A stretch of 64,000 nt of DNA from Lepturacanthus savala (GCA_030544235.1 CM060470.1:27648598-27712597), one strand, 5' to 3'; shown: positions 34,540-46,913, numbered from the stretch's first letter. Notes: generated from the sequence alone by a model not told the origin. Numbers and translations are program-made.

Positions 34540-34765
34540 TTAACAGCTGGAGTATAAACAGCAAGAAGGTCCAGGTTCTAATCCTGGTCCAGGTTCTAGT
34601 CCTAGTCCAGGTTCTAGTCCTGGTCCAGGTTCCAGTCCTTGGTCTGGAACCTTTCTGTGTGGAGTTTCATGTTCTCTCTGTGTCTGGTGGGTTTTCTCCA
34701 GGTTCTCCAGCTTCCTCCCACAATCAACAAACACATGCTGAGGTTAACTCTAAATCACTATAGGA
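34540..34765 (+). mobile_element. SINE fragment with an expanded B-box region
   Basis: It joins the SINE body at GCAAGAAGGTCCAGGTTC and continues through TTTCTGTGTGGAGTT and CTTCCTCCCACA to CTCTAAATCAC. At about 34567-34640 the segment GGTTCTAGTCCTGGTCCA is repeated about four times (18-bp period), so the B-box-like GGTTCTAATCC is multiplied. The 3' third of the SINE is missing. Confidence 0.72.
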
Positions 34766-35082
34766 TACATATATACATACATATGCATGTCATATACTAC
34801 CTACTATATACATATACTACTTATTACATATATTTCACAGGTGTCATGTTTAGGTTCCTATTCATTTTCCTGTTCTCCCTCCTCATTAATGCCACAGGGA
34901 CTAAAGTTTTTTTTTTCTTCTAATTCTCTTAGTCTTTATTTTTGGGATCAGCAGCCTGTTGTTGATCAGCTTCTCTGGCTGCTGATTTTAACCTGTAACC
35001 AGCGTATAATTATAAATTTATTTTCTCAAGCTCAGCCAATCCTTTTATTTGTAACGTGTTCTCCTTGCTGTCCTGGTTTCAG

Positions 35083-35199
35083 CAGGGGGTCAGTCCAGGT
35101 CTCTTCCCCAGGCCACGGGGCTCTGTTCCCAGGCTGCAGGACTAACTCCAGCCCCAGGCCTCAGCCCCGGCCTCAGCGCTCCACCCAGCACCACAGCAG
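35083..35199 (+). CDS. znf385b: ZNF385-like exon, Pro/Ser/Gly-rich linker
   Basis: The acceptor TGGTTTCAG ends at 35082 and the donor CAG|GTAGGA starts at 35200. The exon is 117 bp (39 codons) and phase 1-1, continuing the frame of the finger exon. The product is a low-complexity linker of Gly, Pro, Ser, Gln and Ala, matching the variable spacer between fingers 1 and 2 in ZNF385 proteins. The acceptor is a tandem NAGNAG (CAG at 35080-35082 and CAG at 35083-35085), so use of the second AG would drop one codon without changing frame. An AT-rich 11-12-bp tandem repeat begins right after the donor. Linkers are poorly conserved, so this exon rests on splice sites and phase. Confidence 0.7.
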
Positions 35200-35202
35200 G
35201 TA

Positions 35203-35350
35203 GGACCAGTATTAACACAGTATTAATACAGTATTAACACCATATTAACACAATATTAACACAGTATTAACAGAGTTTTAACACAATGTTAACACAGCAT
35301 TAACACAATATTAACACCATATTCACACAGTATTAATACAGTATTAACAC
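35203..35350. repeat. Short minisatellite, ~12-bp ACAGTATTAAC unit
   Basis: About twelve degenerate copies of ACAGTATTAAC/ACAATATTAAC begin three bases after the exon donor at 35200. Confidence 0.85.
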
Positions 35351-36267
35351 AACTGCAGCTCTGACTGGTAGTATACGTGCTGCAAAAGACAAAAGACAGA
35401 CTCATGCAGGGTTTTAAATGTGGGTAAACCTGCTAGAAACAGGAAACTTCCAGTGGACAAGTTGTGACTGTATAGTCTCACTATAAACTCTGTGTTTAAA
35501 GAACCTGGTTTCTGGTCAAACTGTATTTACTATTCTACTCCAGTAGAACCTAGCACTGGGCCAGTAGCTTTAAACTGGTGCAGCTTATGCATTATCCTGT
35601 CTGTGACTGACTGAGAGACGAAGAGTAGAGTAACTCTGGCTCCAACATCATCAACAGCTGCTGTCTCCTGGGAAAGGCCAGAGTGTGTATGTGTGTGTGT
35701 TTTTGAGATCTCAGATTGACATCTAAATGGATAAACCGACCCCGCATTAACTCAGATCACCACTACTACAGTTTTATACTGAGTGTGTGTGTGTGTATTT
35801 TTAGCTCTGCCCTAACACCTGTCAGTCATGTTGATGAACTGTCATCAACCTCAGCTCCATGAAGACCTTGGGCTTCCACGGCCTGATTCTTCATACTGAG
35901 AATGACACTAATACATTTTTTATTTTATTGTCTCTGGACTCCAGAACATTGGATTTGAAATGAAACCCTGTCTATGATTTAGCATTGGTGAACATCATAG
36001 GAGTTTATTCTCCTGTAATAAAATACAGGAAGACAATGAAATGGCGACCAGTCCTATACTCTGATCTCTGATGTGGATGTAAATGACCTTGAAATAAATC
36101 TGAAGGTTAGGAAGGTTATACCCTAATAATCATATAATTTCTAATATAATGCACTGGGCTACAGAGAAAACACAACAGAAGAACAATGTGAATATCTATG
36201 TAGTTTTAGTTATTGAATACAATGTTAGTCCACTCATAGCAATTTACAGAATTAAATATGTAATGAT
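35351..36267. other. Intron sequence, nothing recognised
   Basis: Short interrupted TG tracts lie at about 35687-35703 and 35780-35797. No gene or named repeat is seen. Confidence 0.45.
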
Positions 36268-37041
36268 TTTATTATTTGGGTCAGTGACAAATAATGAGAG
36301 ATGAGAAAGTCAAACACTTTTTAAAATACAGTTTTAAGAGGCATTCATTGGGTCTCTATAAATGTACTAATGTTATTTCATGTTCATGTTGGTGTCTTGT
36401 TATTTAAAAGTCCTTTTGTATATATTTTTTTCTTTTACAAAAATCATGATTTAGGGTGATTTTTTTTACATGAAATTTAAAAAAGAACAATACATTCTAA
36501 ATATATAATCCAACTAGAATATAAAACTAGTTGATAGCACGTGTTTGTAGCATGTGTGTTTTTTAAAACTTTTTTCAGAGTTAAACTATCTGATATCAAG
36601 TTTTTAGGGTTACACCACATGGCAGTTTTGTCACTGACCTATATATTATAAGAAAGAAATGCAAAAGAATGGTCCTTAAATCATCTTGATTGACAAAGGA
36701 AGATTAATTTCAGAGTCATATGCGTATAAATTGAATGAACATTTGAATATGAGAGAGAACAGCAATGGGCCAAAGATGGAACCTTGAGGAACATCGAACC
36801 AATATGACCAGAGTAAGATGTGAGATTGTTTTAGAGCAGCAAATCAAGGTCTTACTAGGATGAAAATCTGCTGCACTGTGTTACAGCAGCTGTATAAATG
36901 ATTATAAATCACTAGTGCACTGTAGTACTAGGAAGTATGTATTCCTAGAGAAAAGTAGATTTTTATGTTTGGCCAAATGAGGATGTGTTGGACATTGTGT
37001 TAATAGGTCAAGTAAAATCAAACTTAGAATAAATCTCTTAT
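36268..37041. repeat. Composite repeat: MITE plus L2-like fragment, Tc1-free copy
   Basis: Homologous to 4162-4784 joined to 6006-6093, in the same orientation. It includes the GGGTCAGTGACAAA MITE, the L2-like RT fragment (minus strand) and the TTTATGTTTGGCCAAATGAG tail. No Tc1 element is present between AGGAAGTA and TGTATTCC (about 36930-36945), so it shows the pre-insertion state. Confidence 0.85.
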
Positions 37042-37265
37042 TTTTTTTTGTATAGTGTAACAACCTGGGCATGTTAGTTTATAACTAAATGGAGCTTTGA
37101 ATTACAAATAAAGTGCTGGGAAGCAACATGGTGAGGAGCTGTCATACAGAGATTTACACTGTAAATAAAGTGCAGCTGCTGCTGAGTCTATGGGATTTTA
37201 ACTTTTTTTTGTTTTGTTTTTTTGTGCCATAGATGCTTTTATTATACATCAGTCAGATAGGAAAT

Positions 37266-37886
37266 TGTCAGGCCTGGACTTAATTGAGGACTCAGATGCA
37301 GAGATTTTTCCAGCAGGAAGGAACTTTATTTGGGAATCCTCCAATACTGAGGGAAATAAAGGCTATGAAAATTATTCTAGGTGCAAAACAAAAGGCACTA
37401 TTCTATAATATAATTAACAAAAGAAAACCACTCTGTAGAGGGGAAAAGGCATGAAAAACAAAGAGGAAAAGAGGTAACAAAAATTCACTCCGCAAGGGAG
37501 GACAAAAGACAAAACCGCTATAAACTAGAACTGAAAACAATAACTATAAACTATGAAATCTACAACAAAAAAATCACTCACGTGGAGGCAAAAACGACAA
37601 ACACAGGATACTTGGGGAAGCAAGGCGGGCAAGGACTGTGGACAAATGGCTGGGGTGAATGAATGAACGAAACACTCTGGCACAAGACAAGGGGAGACGC
37701 AGACAATAAATACACAGGGTAATAGGGAACAGGTGGAAACAATCAGGGCGGGCAAGACAATCAGACCAGTGACACATGAGGAAGGGCAAGTGACCTGAAA
37801 TGAGAGGAGAGTTACTTTTCAAAATAAAACAGGAAATGACAAGACATGGAGACAAAACAAAAACCCAGCATCATGGTAATCAAAGT
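37266..37886 (-). repeat. Probable non-autonomous retroelement or LTR fragment
   Basis: TGTCAGGCCTGGACTT at the left and a long A-rich, low-T strand (CAATCAGGGCGGGCAAGACA, CAAAATAAAACAGGAAATGA) recall a repeat common in teleost genomes. No coding domain or second LTR is seen, so the class is uncertain. Confidence 0.4.
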
Positions 37887-37899
37887 GAAGTTTTTATGT

Positions 37900-38266
37900 C
37901 AGTCAGTCAGTCATCTTCTATACCTGCTTATTCCTCATTAGGGTCACATGGTCTGCTGGAGCCTATCCCAGCACGTTACGGCGAGAGGCAGGGATACACC
38001 CCAGATGGTCGCCAGCCAGTCGTGGGGCACACACACCATTCACTCACACACTCACACCTATGGGCAATTTAGAGTTGCCAATTAACCTCAGCATGTTTTT
38101 GGACTGTGGGAGGAAGCCGGAGTACCCGGTGAAAACCCACACAGACACAGGGAGAACATGCAAACTCCACACAGAAAGGTCCCAGACCCCGGACCAAGGA
38201 GGTCTTGAACCTGCGACCTTCTTGCTGTGAGGCAACAGCACTAACCCCTGCTCCACCATGTCGCCC
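37900..38266 (-). mobile_element. tRNA-derived SINE, minus strand, perfect target duplication
   Basis: A near-full-length copy of the 26858 SINE in reverse. The (GTCA)n tail is at the left, and the A/B-box head at the right (A box with one change; B box intact). A perfect 13-bp duplication GAAGTTTTTATGT flanks it at 37887-37899 and 38267-38279. Confidence 0.93.
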
Positions 38267-38279
38267 GAAGTTTTTATGT

Positions 38280-39050
38280 AAATAAGATAATTTATAGTGT
38301 TATCAGTAGCAATGATGTGCAATATATTATCATAATTCATAGGACATATTATCCTATCTTACTTCAGATGGTATTACATATTCAAACAGTGGGTTTTAAT
38401 GGGATGGTCTGAAACTACTATAATTATGTTTCATGCTTTAGTAATTTAGTAATATGCAATTTCTCCACTGTAGGACAAGGTTTATCTTTTCTTATTTTAG
38501 TAGTGCAGCAGAATCCAAACACTTTCAGCGCCCTCTACTGGAGGGAATACAGCTGCAGCTCAGTGCAATCAGATGTGACTGGAACAGTTTCAGAGCTTCG
38601 TCAGCGATTCAGACCCAGTTTTTTAAAGTGAAACTGCTGGTCAGGCGAGTGTGAATGTGAGACGTGAAACAGATAAAGTAGAGCAGACAGCAGCAGGTCA
38701 TTAAACTGGGACACAGCCTTGCTCCCAAACCACACTGACATTTCTCAAAGACATTGTTAACTTTGCCTGCTTTCATTACGTTATATTTAGTTTCCACAAC
38801 TCTGCTTTTTAACACAGTGTCTAGCTTATTGTCCCTATTTCTTTCTTACTTCATCATAAGTAAATATTTTTTTCAAAATCTGTCATTTTAGCCCTGAGTG
38901 GAGCTCAGAAAGACAAAAAGACATCACTCGATTAGTATTAATTAAAGTTACAAAACTAACTAAGATGAAACAGAAACACAGAAACAGCTTAATATAGTTT
39001 GTTTGATGTCTGGAGAGGAAACTGAAACACAAGCTCACCCAGAGAATAGC
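38280..39050. other. Intron sequence, nothing recognised
   Basis: No splice-supported exon or known repeat. Confidence 0.45.
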
Positions 39051-39217
39051 GGTGTGTGTGTGTGTGTGTGTCAGTGTGCAGCTGCTGTAATTACACACTG
39101 TGAGTCCATATCAGTATCACTGATTAAAGATTGAATCTCTCTGTGATGGACTCACGCTGCAGTGGTGATCTGCATCAATACAGGGTCTATTTATCAATTT
39201 AGACATCAACACACACA

Positions 39218-39284
<67 letters not shown>

Positions 39285-39508
39285 ACACACACGCATACAC
39301 CACTTAGTCTAAATGACCAGTGTCTGTGTTATAGTGTTTTATAATCACTTTATCACTAATTCAGAAAACACAAAACTCCCAGCTGAGGAATTTCTAAACT
39401 CTAACACATCAAACCCCCCATCCCCCCTCTAATGCTCTCTCTGTTACATGATGCTCAATTGAACATGAAAAAAAGATATTTGGCCTGATCTACGATTCTT
39501 CAGGCCAG

Positions 39509-39592
<84 letters not shown>
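39051..39592. repeat. Microsatellites: TG, CA, then a long TG tract
   Basis: (TG)n 39052-39071; (CA)n 39209-39283; pure (GT)n of about 82 bp at 39511-39592. Confidence 0.93.
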
Positions 39593-39595
<3 letters not shown>

Positions 39596-40423
39596 AGACC
39601 TGTCTGGCTGACCAGTCCATCAGCAGTCAGGTCAAATGACTTCACAGCCAGTACAGACAGTGGTGTTGCAGGGGGAAAATCAGCATGATCTGCATTAACC
39701 TCATTCTATGATGTTCATATTATGATGTTCATGTAACTCACTGCAACCACTGACTCTCTGTGTTATTGTGTGTTTTTATAGTATTATATTGTATAAAGTA
39801 ATATAAAATATAGAAATAAGAAAAGATTCTGCACATCGTCAGTATTTGTCAGTACTAAATAATTATTATTATAATTTATGGTACTCATGGAAGAAGTACT
39901 CAGACAATCAATCAATTATCTTTATTTGTCACATCTGATGAAATGTGCTCCTGTGCTCCTGGGACAAATGTGTGCTGAATATCATGTTCCTACTATAAAA
40001 AAGAAAACTGGAATATATAAGGGGGGGCTATAGAGACATTTAGCCCCGCCCTCAGATCAAAGAGCCTGCCACCCTTGGTCTGTGCATAAATTTTAGATTA
40101 GATTAGATTAAAGATTAGATTAGAAAATTTATTGATCCCACATTGGGGAAATTTGTGCATTACCACAGCTCAGATACAGAGAAACAATGAGTAAGAAAAT
40201 AACCATTTTTTAAGTATTAAAATATCTAGATGCAGAAAAAATAAATACACATTATATACAGGGAGTACAAAAGTACCAGTACAAGCATACACAGTATGCA
40301 TCATGCATTATGATTGAGGTGGATGGATTTAAATAAATAAACACAGTATGATAAGAGTCTAACTGCTGTGGGTATGAAGGAGCTGCTCAGCATATCCAAG
40401 GTCTCATATAGAGGGTGGTGGGA

Positions 40424-40530
40424 GATGTCCATGGATGTCCATAGATGTCCATAGATATCCATAGATGTCCATGGATGTCCATAGATGTCCATAGATGTCC
40501 ATAGATGTCCATGGATGTCTATAGATGTCT
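40424..40530. repeat. 10-bp minisatellite (ATAGATGTCC)n
   Basis: About ten copies of ATAGATGTCC/ATGGATGTCC inside the 3' part of the Rex1-like LINE. Confidence 0.92.
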
Positions 40531-41506
40531 GTCCGCTCCTGACGCACATGCCAAATTTGGTAAGTTTTGGGGTATGGGACCATCACCAAAAGTTCATTTT
40601 GACTAAGAAGACTTCCTTCAGTATCAATAGGGCATTTGCTCACTGCTTTGTAGTCGCCGCTCTGGCCCTAATAAATGATAATAAATCTGTATTATGATAT
40701 GATTGAAGGGAAAAAGGGCTGTTAGCTGGGTGTTTGGGATCTAAAATGATTCTCTTTGGCCTCTTCCTGCAGTACCTGATGCATATGTCCTTAAGACAGG
40801 GTAGTAGTGAAGAAACCACTCTTTGCAGGGCCTCTGCAGTAATGTTGCTTTCAATGGTGCATCAGGAGAAATTCCTCAGTATTTGAGAGTATACCTGGAA
40901 CTCTTGCATCTGAGGTGAACCAGTATTTGTCTTGCATTCTTCACCACTGAGTCAGTGTGCAACCCCTAGATCAGGCTCTCTGTGATATGTCCACCTCTCC
41001 ACCAAGGACCTGTTGATGTTAAGGGAGGCATAGTCTCAGTCTCATAGTACCAACATAGTACCAGCTTCTGATGTTCAGCAGTAGGTTAGTGACCTGACAC
41101 CAGTGAGTCAGGTCCTCTACTTCCTTCAGGTCATCTTTGATGTGCTGTGTCTTCAGCTAACTTGATGTTGGAGTTAAAAGTGGTTTCTTGTTACAGTTGT
41201 GTGGGTACAGTGAGTACAGCAGGGCACCTAAAACACAACTCTGGGGTTCTCCAGTGTTAAGGACAATGGTAGAAGAGGTGTGTCCACCCAAGATGTCAAG
41301 GATACACATGCACAGTGAGGTGTTTAATCCCAGATCCTTGAGCTTCATGATGAGCTTTGAGGGAACTATGGTGTTGAACTCTGAACTGTAGTCAATGAAC
41401 AGCAATCTCACAGAGCTCCCTTTCTTGTCCAGTTGAGACTGGGTGGTGTGGAGGATGTGTGCTAGGGCAATGGTTCTCAAACTTTTGAATGTCAAGGACC
41501 CTTAAA

Positions 41507-41622
41507 TTTCAATGATAGACAGTCTGGGTGGATCCTGCCTCTCACTTGAAGTATGCTATGATTGGCTCCAGCAGACCATGTGACCCTAGTGAGGAATAAG
41601 CGGGTATAATAAATGACTGACT
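41507..41622 (+). mobile_element. 5'-truncated SINE nested in the LINE
   Basis: Only the SINE 3' part remains (GATTGGCTCCAGCAGACCAT to GAGGAATAAGCGGGTATA) with a TGACTGAC tail. A 10-bp duplication GACCCTTAAA flanks it (41497-41506 and 41623-41632), so it inserted in truncated form. Confidence 0.8.
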
Positions 41623-43166
41623 GACCCTTAAACTCACAAAAACTGGCTGGCTGATCTAGTTTTATTGGGCATAGGAATGATAATGGACTCCTTGAGCCAT
41701 GGACAGGTTGAATATCATTGTGAATGCTTACACTATTTGGTTAGCACACAGTTCAAGGACCTGCTCACTGATACCATCTGGTCCTGCCACTTTCTTGATT
41801 TCCACACACTTGAAAGCCCTCCTCACATCATGCTTAGAAAGGGTGATAGGGTGATCCATTAACCTCTGGTGTTGCTTGTTGCTACCGATGGTCTCAAACC
41901 AAGCATAAAAGTTATTTCACTTACTTGCTAGAGACACATCCACTGGTGGGGGAGGCTGAATCATTCTTTTTTTCCTCCTTTACTTCTCTCCTTATGTAGG
42001 CGGCTTCTTAATTCATCTCTATATTTTCTCTATCCTTAAAGTGTAGGCTGCCTTATGTGTAGTTTCTGATTGTGGACTGATTTATCTGTAATTTTGGGTA
42101 CACTTCCTTCTGTTTTAAAAAAATATACGCACTACAGTCTCTGTAAGTCCAATGACGTCACCTGTGACATTGACGGCGGTGTCCTGGAACGTGTTCCAGA
42201 CTGAATCATGGAGCACAACCTCTGATTGGGCAATGACTGACCATTTCCTGAGCTCACGCATCACTGGGGGCATATGTCACAGATGGCCACATGGTAATTT
42301 TTTCCCCAAATGCAAAGAATGATGCCACTGTCTAACCATTTATGAACGGTTTATTCCTTTTGTGGCACAGTTAATATGTCATTGGAAGTCAGATATGACC
42401 TCCTTAAAGTATGACCAGTCTGTGAACAGTTCATGTCTTTACAAAGAGCTGACAGGGCAACACTATACTCACCTGGGAGTGACCAGTGGGATGTAGACCA
42501 CCGTGATGATGATTGATGTAAATTTCCTTGATAGAAAGTGAGATTTGCATATGATTGTCAATAATTCCAGATGATGTGAGCAGGAATGAGAGAGAAAGCG
42601 GAGAGAAATGTAATAATCTTACTGTCCCATCAGCCCCTTATTCACCATAAACACATTCTCCTTCTATTTCTTTCCTTTGTCCTATCAGATCGATATATAC
42701 AGAAACGGAGTCCTCTGGGTGGATGGCCCCGTCTGGTATTACAGGATTAAGCCAAGTTTTAGTGCAACAAAGGACATTACAGTTCTTGATATCTTGTTGG
42801 GAAATGACATGGACACAGAGGTCGTTCAGTTTATAATCCGATGCCTGTACATTGGGCAGCAGGAGGTCATGCAGAGAATATCCGTGTGGCCTTGAATGCA
42901 GCACCTGTTTAATCCCTCCAGGTTTTCCCTGCTGCTTCACCCAATGTTGAAATCAATGCAGAGATGCTTGTCTATGTTGTCAGGATCATGTTTATTTCTA
43001 TATTTTCCCCGATGTTTGAACTGGAGTTTCCAAAGTGATCAGTTGATCATTTCTTTATCATGAACAGTGTCTCATACTCACATTCTTTTCCTATAAAAGT
43101 ACAGACAGTGTAGAAATTACATTATATATATATTAACATTTATTTACCTTTATTTGTATAGATTTA

Positions 43167-43511
43167 GGGTGACACGGTGGCGCAGGGGTTAGCGCTGTTG
43201 CCTCACAGCAAGAAGGTCGAAGGTTCAAGACCTCCTTGGTCCTGGGTCTGGGACCTTTCTGTGTGGAGTTTGCATGTTCTCCCTGTGTCTATTTGGGTTT
43301 TCACCGGGTACTCCAGCTTCCTCCCACACTCAAAAAACATGCTGAGGTTAATTGGAGACTCTAAATTGCCCGTAGGTGTGAATGTGTGAGTGAATGGTGT
43401 GTGTGCCCCATGATTGGCTGGCGACCATCTGCCTCTCGCCGTAACGTGCTGGGATAGGCCCCAGTGGACCCCTGCGACCCTAATGAGGAATAAGCAGGTA
43501 TAGAAAATGAC
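43167..43511 (+). mobile_element. tRNA-derived SINE, perfect target duplication
   Basis: A copy of the 26858 SINE with intact A box (TGGCGCAGGGG) and B box (GGTTCAAGACC). A perfect 12-bp duplication TGTATAGATTTA lies at 43155-43166 and 43512-43523. A small internal deletion removes about 15 bp in the CTGGCGACCATCTG...CCTCTCG part relative to 26858. Confidence 0.93.
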
Positions 43512-43523
43512 TGTATAGATTTA

Positions 43524-43969
43524 TATTTTATATAATCAAGCCAACAGGAGAAGACAAACAAATCTTGAGTAGATAATGAAAATAATTCTCTATGAAAGTG
43601 TTATCTGAGGACTGAGGAGCAGTGAACCATTTTCATACTGGATATGAAATGATGAAGACATGAGAATTGAGTGTTGATCTCACTGACTAGTATTTGTGTT
43701 TCTCCTCAGTATCAGGCAGTGACCAGTAGGAGGCAGCATACACACTCACACACACACTCAGTGACTAATGAAGGAAGTGAATTCCCGTGATCCACATGTC
43801 CAGTGTAAATGAATAGATTGTCACATGAGAGTAATCACATCTATTAAAGATTCTCTTCTCTCCTCCCATCCTCCCCTCCTTCTCTCCTCTCCTTTCTCCT
43901 CTCTCCTTCTAATCCTCCTCCTCCTCCTCACCTCCATCAACGTCTCATAGCTGAAGTAGGCAGGGTTTT
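43524..43969. other. Intron sequence, CT-rich block
   Basis: A pyrimidine-rich stretch (CTCC/CTTCT) is at 43853-43940. Otherwise nothing is recognised. Confidence 0.5.
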
Positions 43970-44225
43970 TTGATGCTGTTGTTGATAGTGGAGTTTGATG
44001 ATGTAATTTAATAGTGTTGTTTTATGGTGTAGTTTTATGGTGTTGTTTGTGTGGGTGTAGGTTTAATAGTATGATGGTGTTGTTTGAAAGTGTCGGTTTG
44101 ATAGGATGATGGTGTAGTTTGATTGTGTAGATTCATGATGTTTGATGGTGTTCGTGTGAGAGTGTATGTTTAATAATTTGATGGTGTCGACATTGTTGTT
44201 TGATGGTGTAGTTTGATTGTGTTCT
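43970..44225. repeat. Degenerate GATGGTGTAGTTT minisatellite
   Basis: Loose repeats of TTTGATGGTGTAG/TTTTATGGTGTTG with unequal spacing. Confidence 0.75.
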
Positions 44226-44383
44226 TTTTGTGTTTGCCAACACTATAAACTCTTGGGGAAGAGATACTGCACCATAAGAACTGGACTAACAGTCTGAGGA
44301 ACAGCTTCTTATCCAGATCATAACATTTGTTTAAGCATTCACTTTCAGTAAGTAAACAATGGGTGAAAAGGTAAAAAGTTAAA

Positions 44384-44384
<1 letters not shown>

Positions 44385-44457
<73 letters not shown>

Positions 44458-44474
44458 GCATGTGTGTGCGTGTG
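44385..44474. repeat. (TG)n microsatellite
   Basis: About 35 pure TG units followed by TGCG-interrupted units. Confidence 0.95.
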
Positions 44475-44629
44475 TGAGGGAGACTGAGCAGGTGCTGATG
44501 TGTTATCTTGCGTTGATGTATTCAGCAGAGTATGAATAGCTCTGCTGACAGATTTATAACCTGAACTTGTGATGCTGTCGACACGTCTGTGTCGGCTTCA
44601 TGAGGCATCAACAGTAGAGATAACAGCAG

Positions 44630-44880
44630 GAGACTGGTAAAGGACTAATGGGACAGGAAAGACAGAGGACTATACAACTGGTAGAGGACTGGTAGGAATA
44701 GCATGACAAGTAGAGGACTGGTGGAAGACTAGTGGAGAACTGGACCATCAGGATGGACAGATGACTGATTAGCCTGTTAGGACTACCAGAACTGGTAGAG
44801 GACTACAGGTCTAGTAGAAAACTAGACTAGTAGAAAAATATCAGCATCTGCCAGAACTAGTAGACTGGTAAGACTAATTC
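44630..44880. repeat. Degenerate TAGAGGACTGGT tandem region
   Basis: Loose direct repeats of GGTAGAGGACTGGTAG-like words without a fixed period. Confidence 0.6.
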
Positions 44881-45387
44881 AGTGCCTTGTTTAGTTTGAT
44901 TGAATCACACTAATGCTGGGGTCATCTACTCAAACACACCTGATACCAATTGATATCTTGTTATCAGGCCCTTGACAAGCTTCAGCTGCTTGATAATTAG
45001 TAAGTTCTTAAATAAATTCAGGTTTGTGTGTGGAGATACCTAATACCTGCATGGCAGTAGCTCACCAGGAGCTACCAGGGTTGGTGACCCCTGTACTAGA
45101 ATTACTACAACTAGAAGGATTTTTGTGAGACTTAGTGGTAGCGTGTATGATGATTCCATTTAATTTTGGGTGAGATCACAGTTACAAAGTTTCAGGATTC
45201 TTTTATCATTTTAGTGGCTATTAGTGGCTTCTGCTGGTCAATTGATTGTTAATAATAAACTACACATATTGGTTGTGCTGAATGTTTGCATGTTAGATAA
45301 AAGAATGTCTATTAGCCTTGGAAGAACTCTCTTTTTTCCTTTTTTAATTGAGTTGGTCGGACCCCCTTTTTACATATGTTTTGTTGT

Positions 45388-46913
45388 TACTCCTCTACAC
45401 ACTTTCATACCCCTCTAATCTCCTCTATACTCCTCTATACTCCTCTGAACTCCTCTATACTCCTCTGCACTCCTCTTTACTCCTCTATACTCCTCTACAC
45501 TCCTCTATACTCCTCTACAATTGTCTATAGCCCTCTACGCTATTCTATACACCTCTATACTCCTCTACACTCTTCTATTCTGCTCTAAACGGCTTTATAC
45601 TCCTGTACACTCTTCTATACTCCTCTAAACTCCTCTATACTCCTCTGCACTCCTCTATACTCCTCTATACTCCTCTATACTCCTCTGTACTCCTCTATAC
45701 TCCTCTATACTCCTCTATACTCCTCTGTACTCCTCTATACTCCTCTGTACTCCTCTATACTCCTCTGCACTCCTCTATACTCCTCTATACTCCTCTATAC
45801 TCCTCTGTACTCCTCTATACTCCTCTATACTCCTCTTCTATTCTGCTCTAAACTCCTTTATACTCCTGTACACTCTTCTATACTCCTCTATTCTCCTTTC
45901 CAATCCTCTATACTCCTCTATATTCCTCCTCACTCCTCTACACTCCTCTATACTCCTCTATACTCCTCTGTACTCCTCTATACTCCTCTGTACTCCTCTA
46001 TACTCCTCTGCACTCCTCTATACTCCTCTATACTCCTCTATACTCCTCTATACTCCTCTGTACTCCTCTATACTCCTCTATACTCCTCTTCTATTCTGCT
46101 CTAAACTCCTTTATACTCCTGTACACTCTTCTATACTCCTCTATTCTCCTTTCCAATCCTCTATACTCCTCTATATTCCTCCTCACTCCTCTACACTCCT
46201 CTATACTCCTCTATACTCCTCTATACTCCTCTATACTCCTCTGCACTCCTCTATACTCCTCTGTACTCCTCTATACTCCTCTATACTCCTCTGTACTCCT
46301 CTATACTCCTCTGCACTCCTCTATACTCCTCTATACTCCTCTATACTCCTCTGTACTCCTCTATACTCCTCTGCACTCCTCTATACTCCTCTATACTCCT
46401 CTATACTCCTCTATACTCCTCTATACTCCTCTATACTCCTCTGCACTCCTCTATACTCCTCTATACTCCTCTATACTCCTCTATACTCCTCTTCTATTCT
46501 GCTCTAAACTCCATTATACTCCTGTACACTCTTCTATACTCCTCTATTCTCCTTTCCAATCCTCTATACTCCTCTATATTCCTCCTCACTCCTCTACACT
46601 CCTCTATACTCCTCTATACTCCTCTACACTCCTCTACACTCCTCTATACTCCTCTATACTCCTCTACACTCCTCTATACTCCTCTGTACTCCTCTATACT
46701 CCTCTACACTCCTCTGCACTCCTCTATACTCCTCTGTACTCCTCTATACTCCTCTATACTCCTCTATACTCCTCTATACTCCTCTGCACTCCTCTATACT
46801 CCTCTGTACTCCTCTATACTCCTCTGTACTCCTCTATACTCCTCTGCACTCCTCTATACTCCTCTATACTCCTCTATACTCCTCTATACTCCTCTATACC
46901 CCTCTGTACTCCT
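45388..46913. repeat. 10-bp minisatellite (TCCTCTATAC)n with higher-order modules
   Basis: About 150 copies of TCCTCTATAC with TGCAC, TGTAC and TACAC variants. A variant module of about 108 bp, starting CTTCTATTCTGCTCTAAACT and including CTCCTTTCCAATCC and TATTCCTCCTCAC, recurs at 45835, 46088 and 46491. A partial relative is at 45571. The + strand is almost purine-free at many positions. Partial open frames over it are by-products of the repeat. Confidence 0.95.

Larger units (their letters stand above)
40095..43000 (-). pseudogene. Decayed Rex1/CR1-like LINE
   Basis: On the minus strand, endonuclease pieces lie first: a CVLCCTKTWLNPVIPDG-like block at about 42745-42795 and a TSIIITVVYIP block at about 42485-42530. 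An AGPDGIS block follows at about 41775-41800. Reverse transcriptase is at 41157-41495 (SVRLLFIDYSSEFNTIVP and GEPQSCVLGALLYSLY). Stops and a gap before the RT show it is dead. The 3' end at 40095-40145 has ATTGATCCC...GGGGAAATT and an (ATTAG)n-type tail on the + strand, as in CR1/L2-group LINEs. A SINE fragment is nested at 41507-41622. Confidence 0.85.

Noticed and set aside
45348..45588. Small frames rich in LLYTPLHSS
   Set aside because: By-products of the TCCTCTATAC minisatellite.
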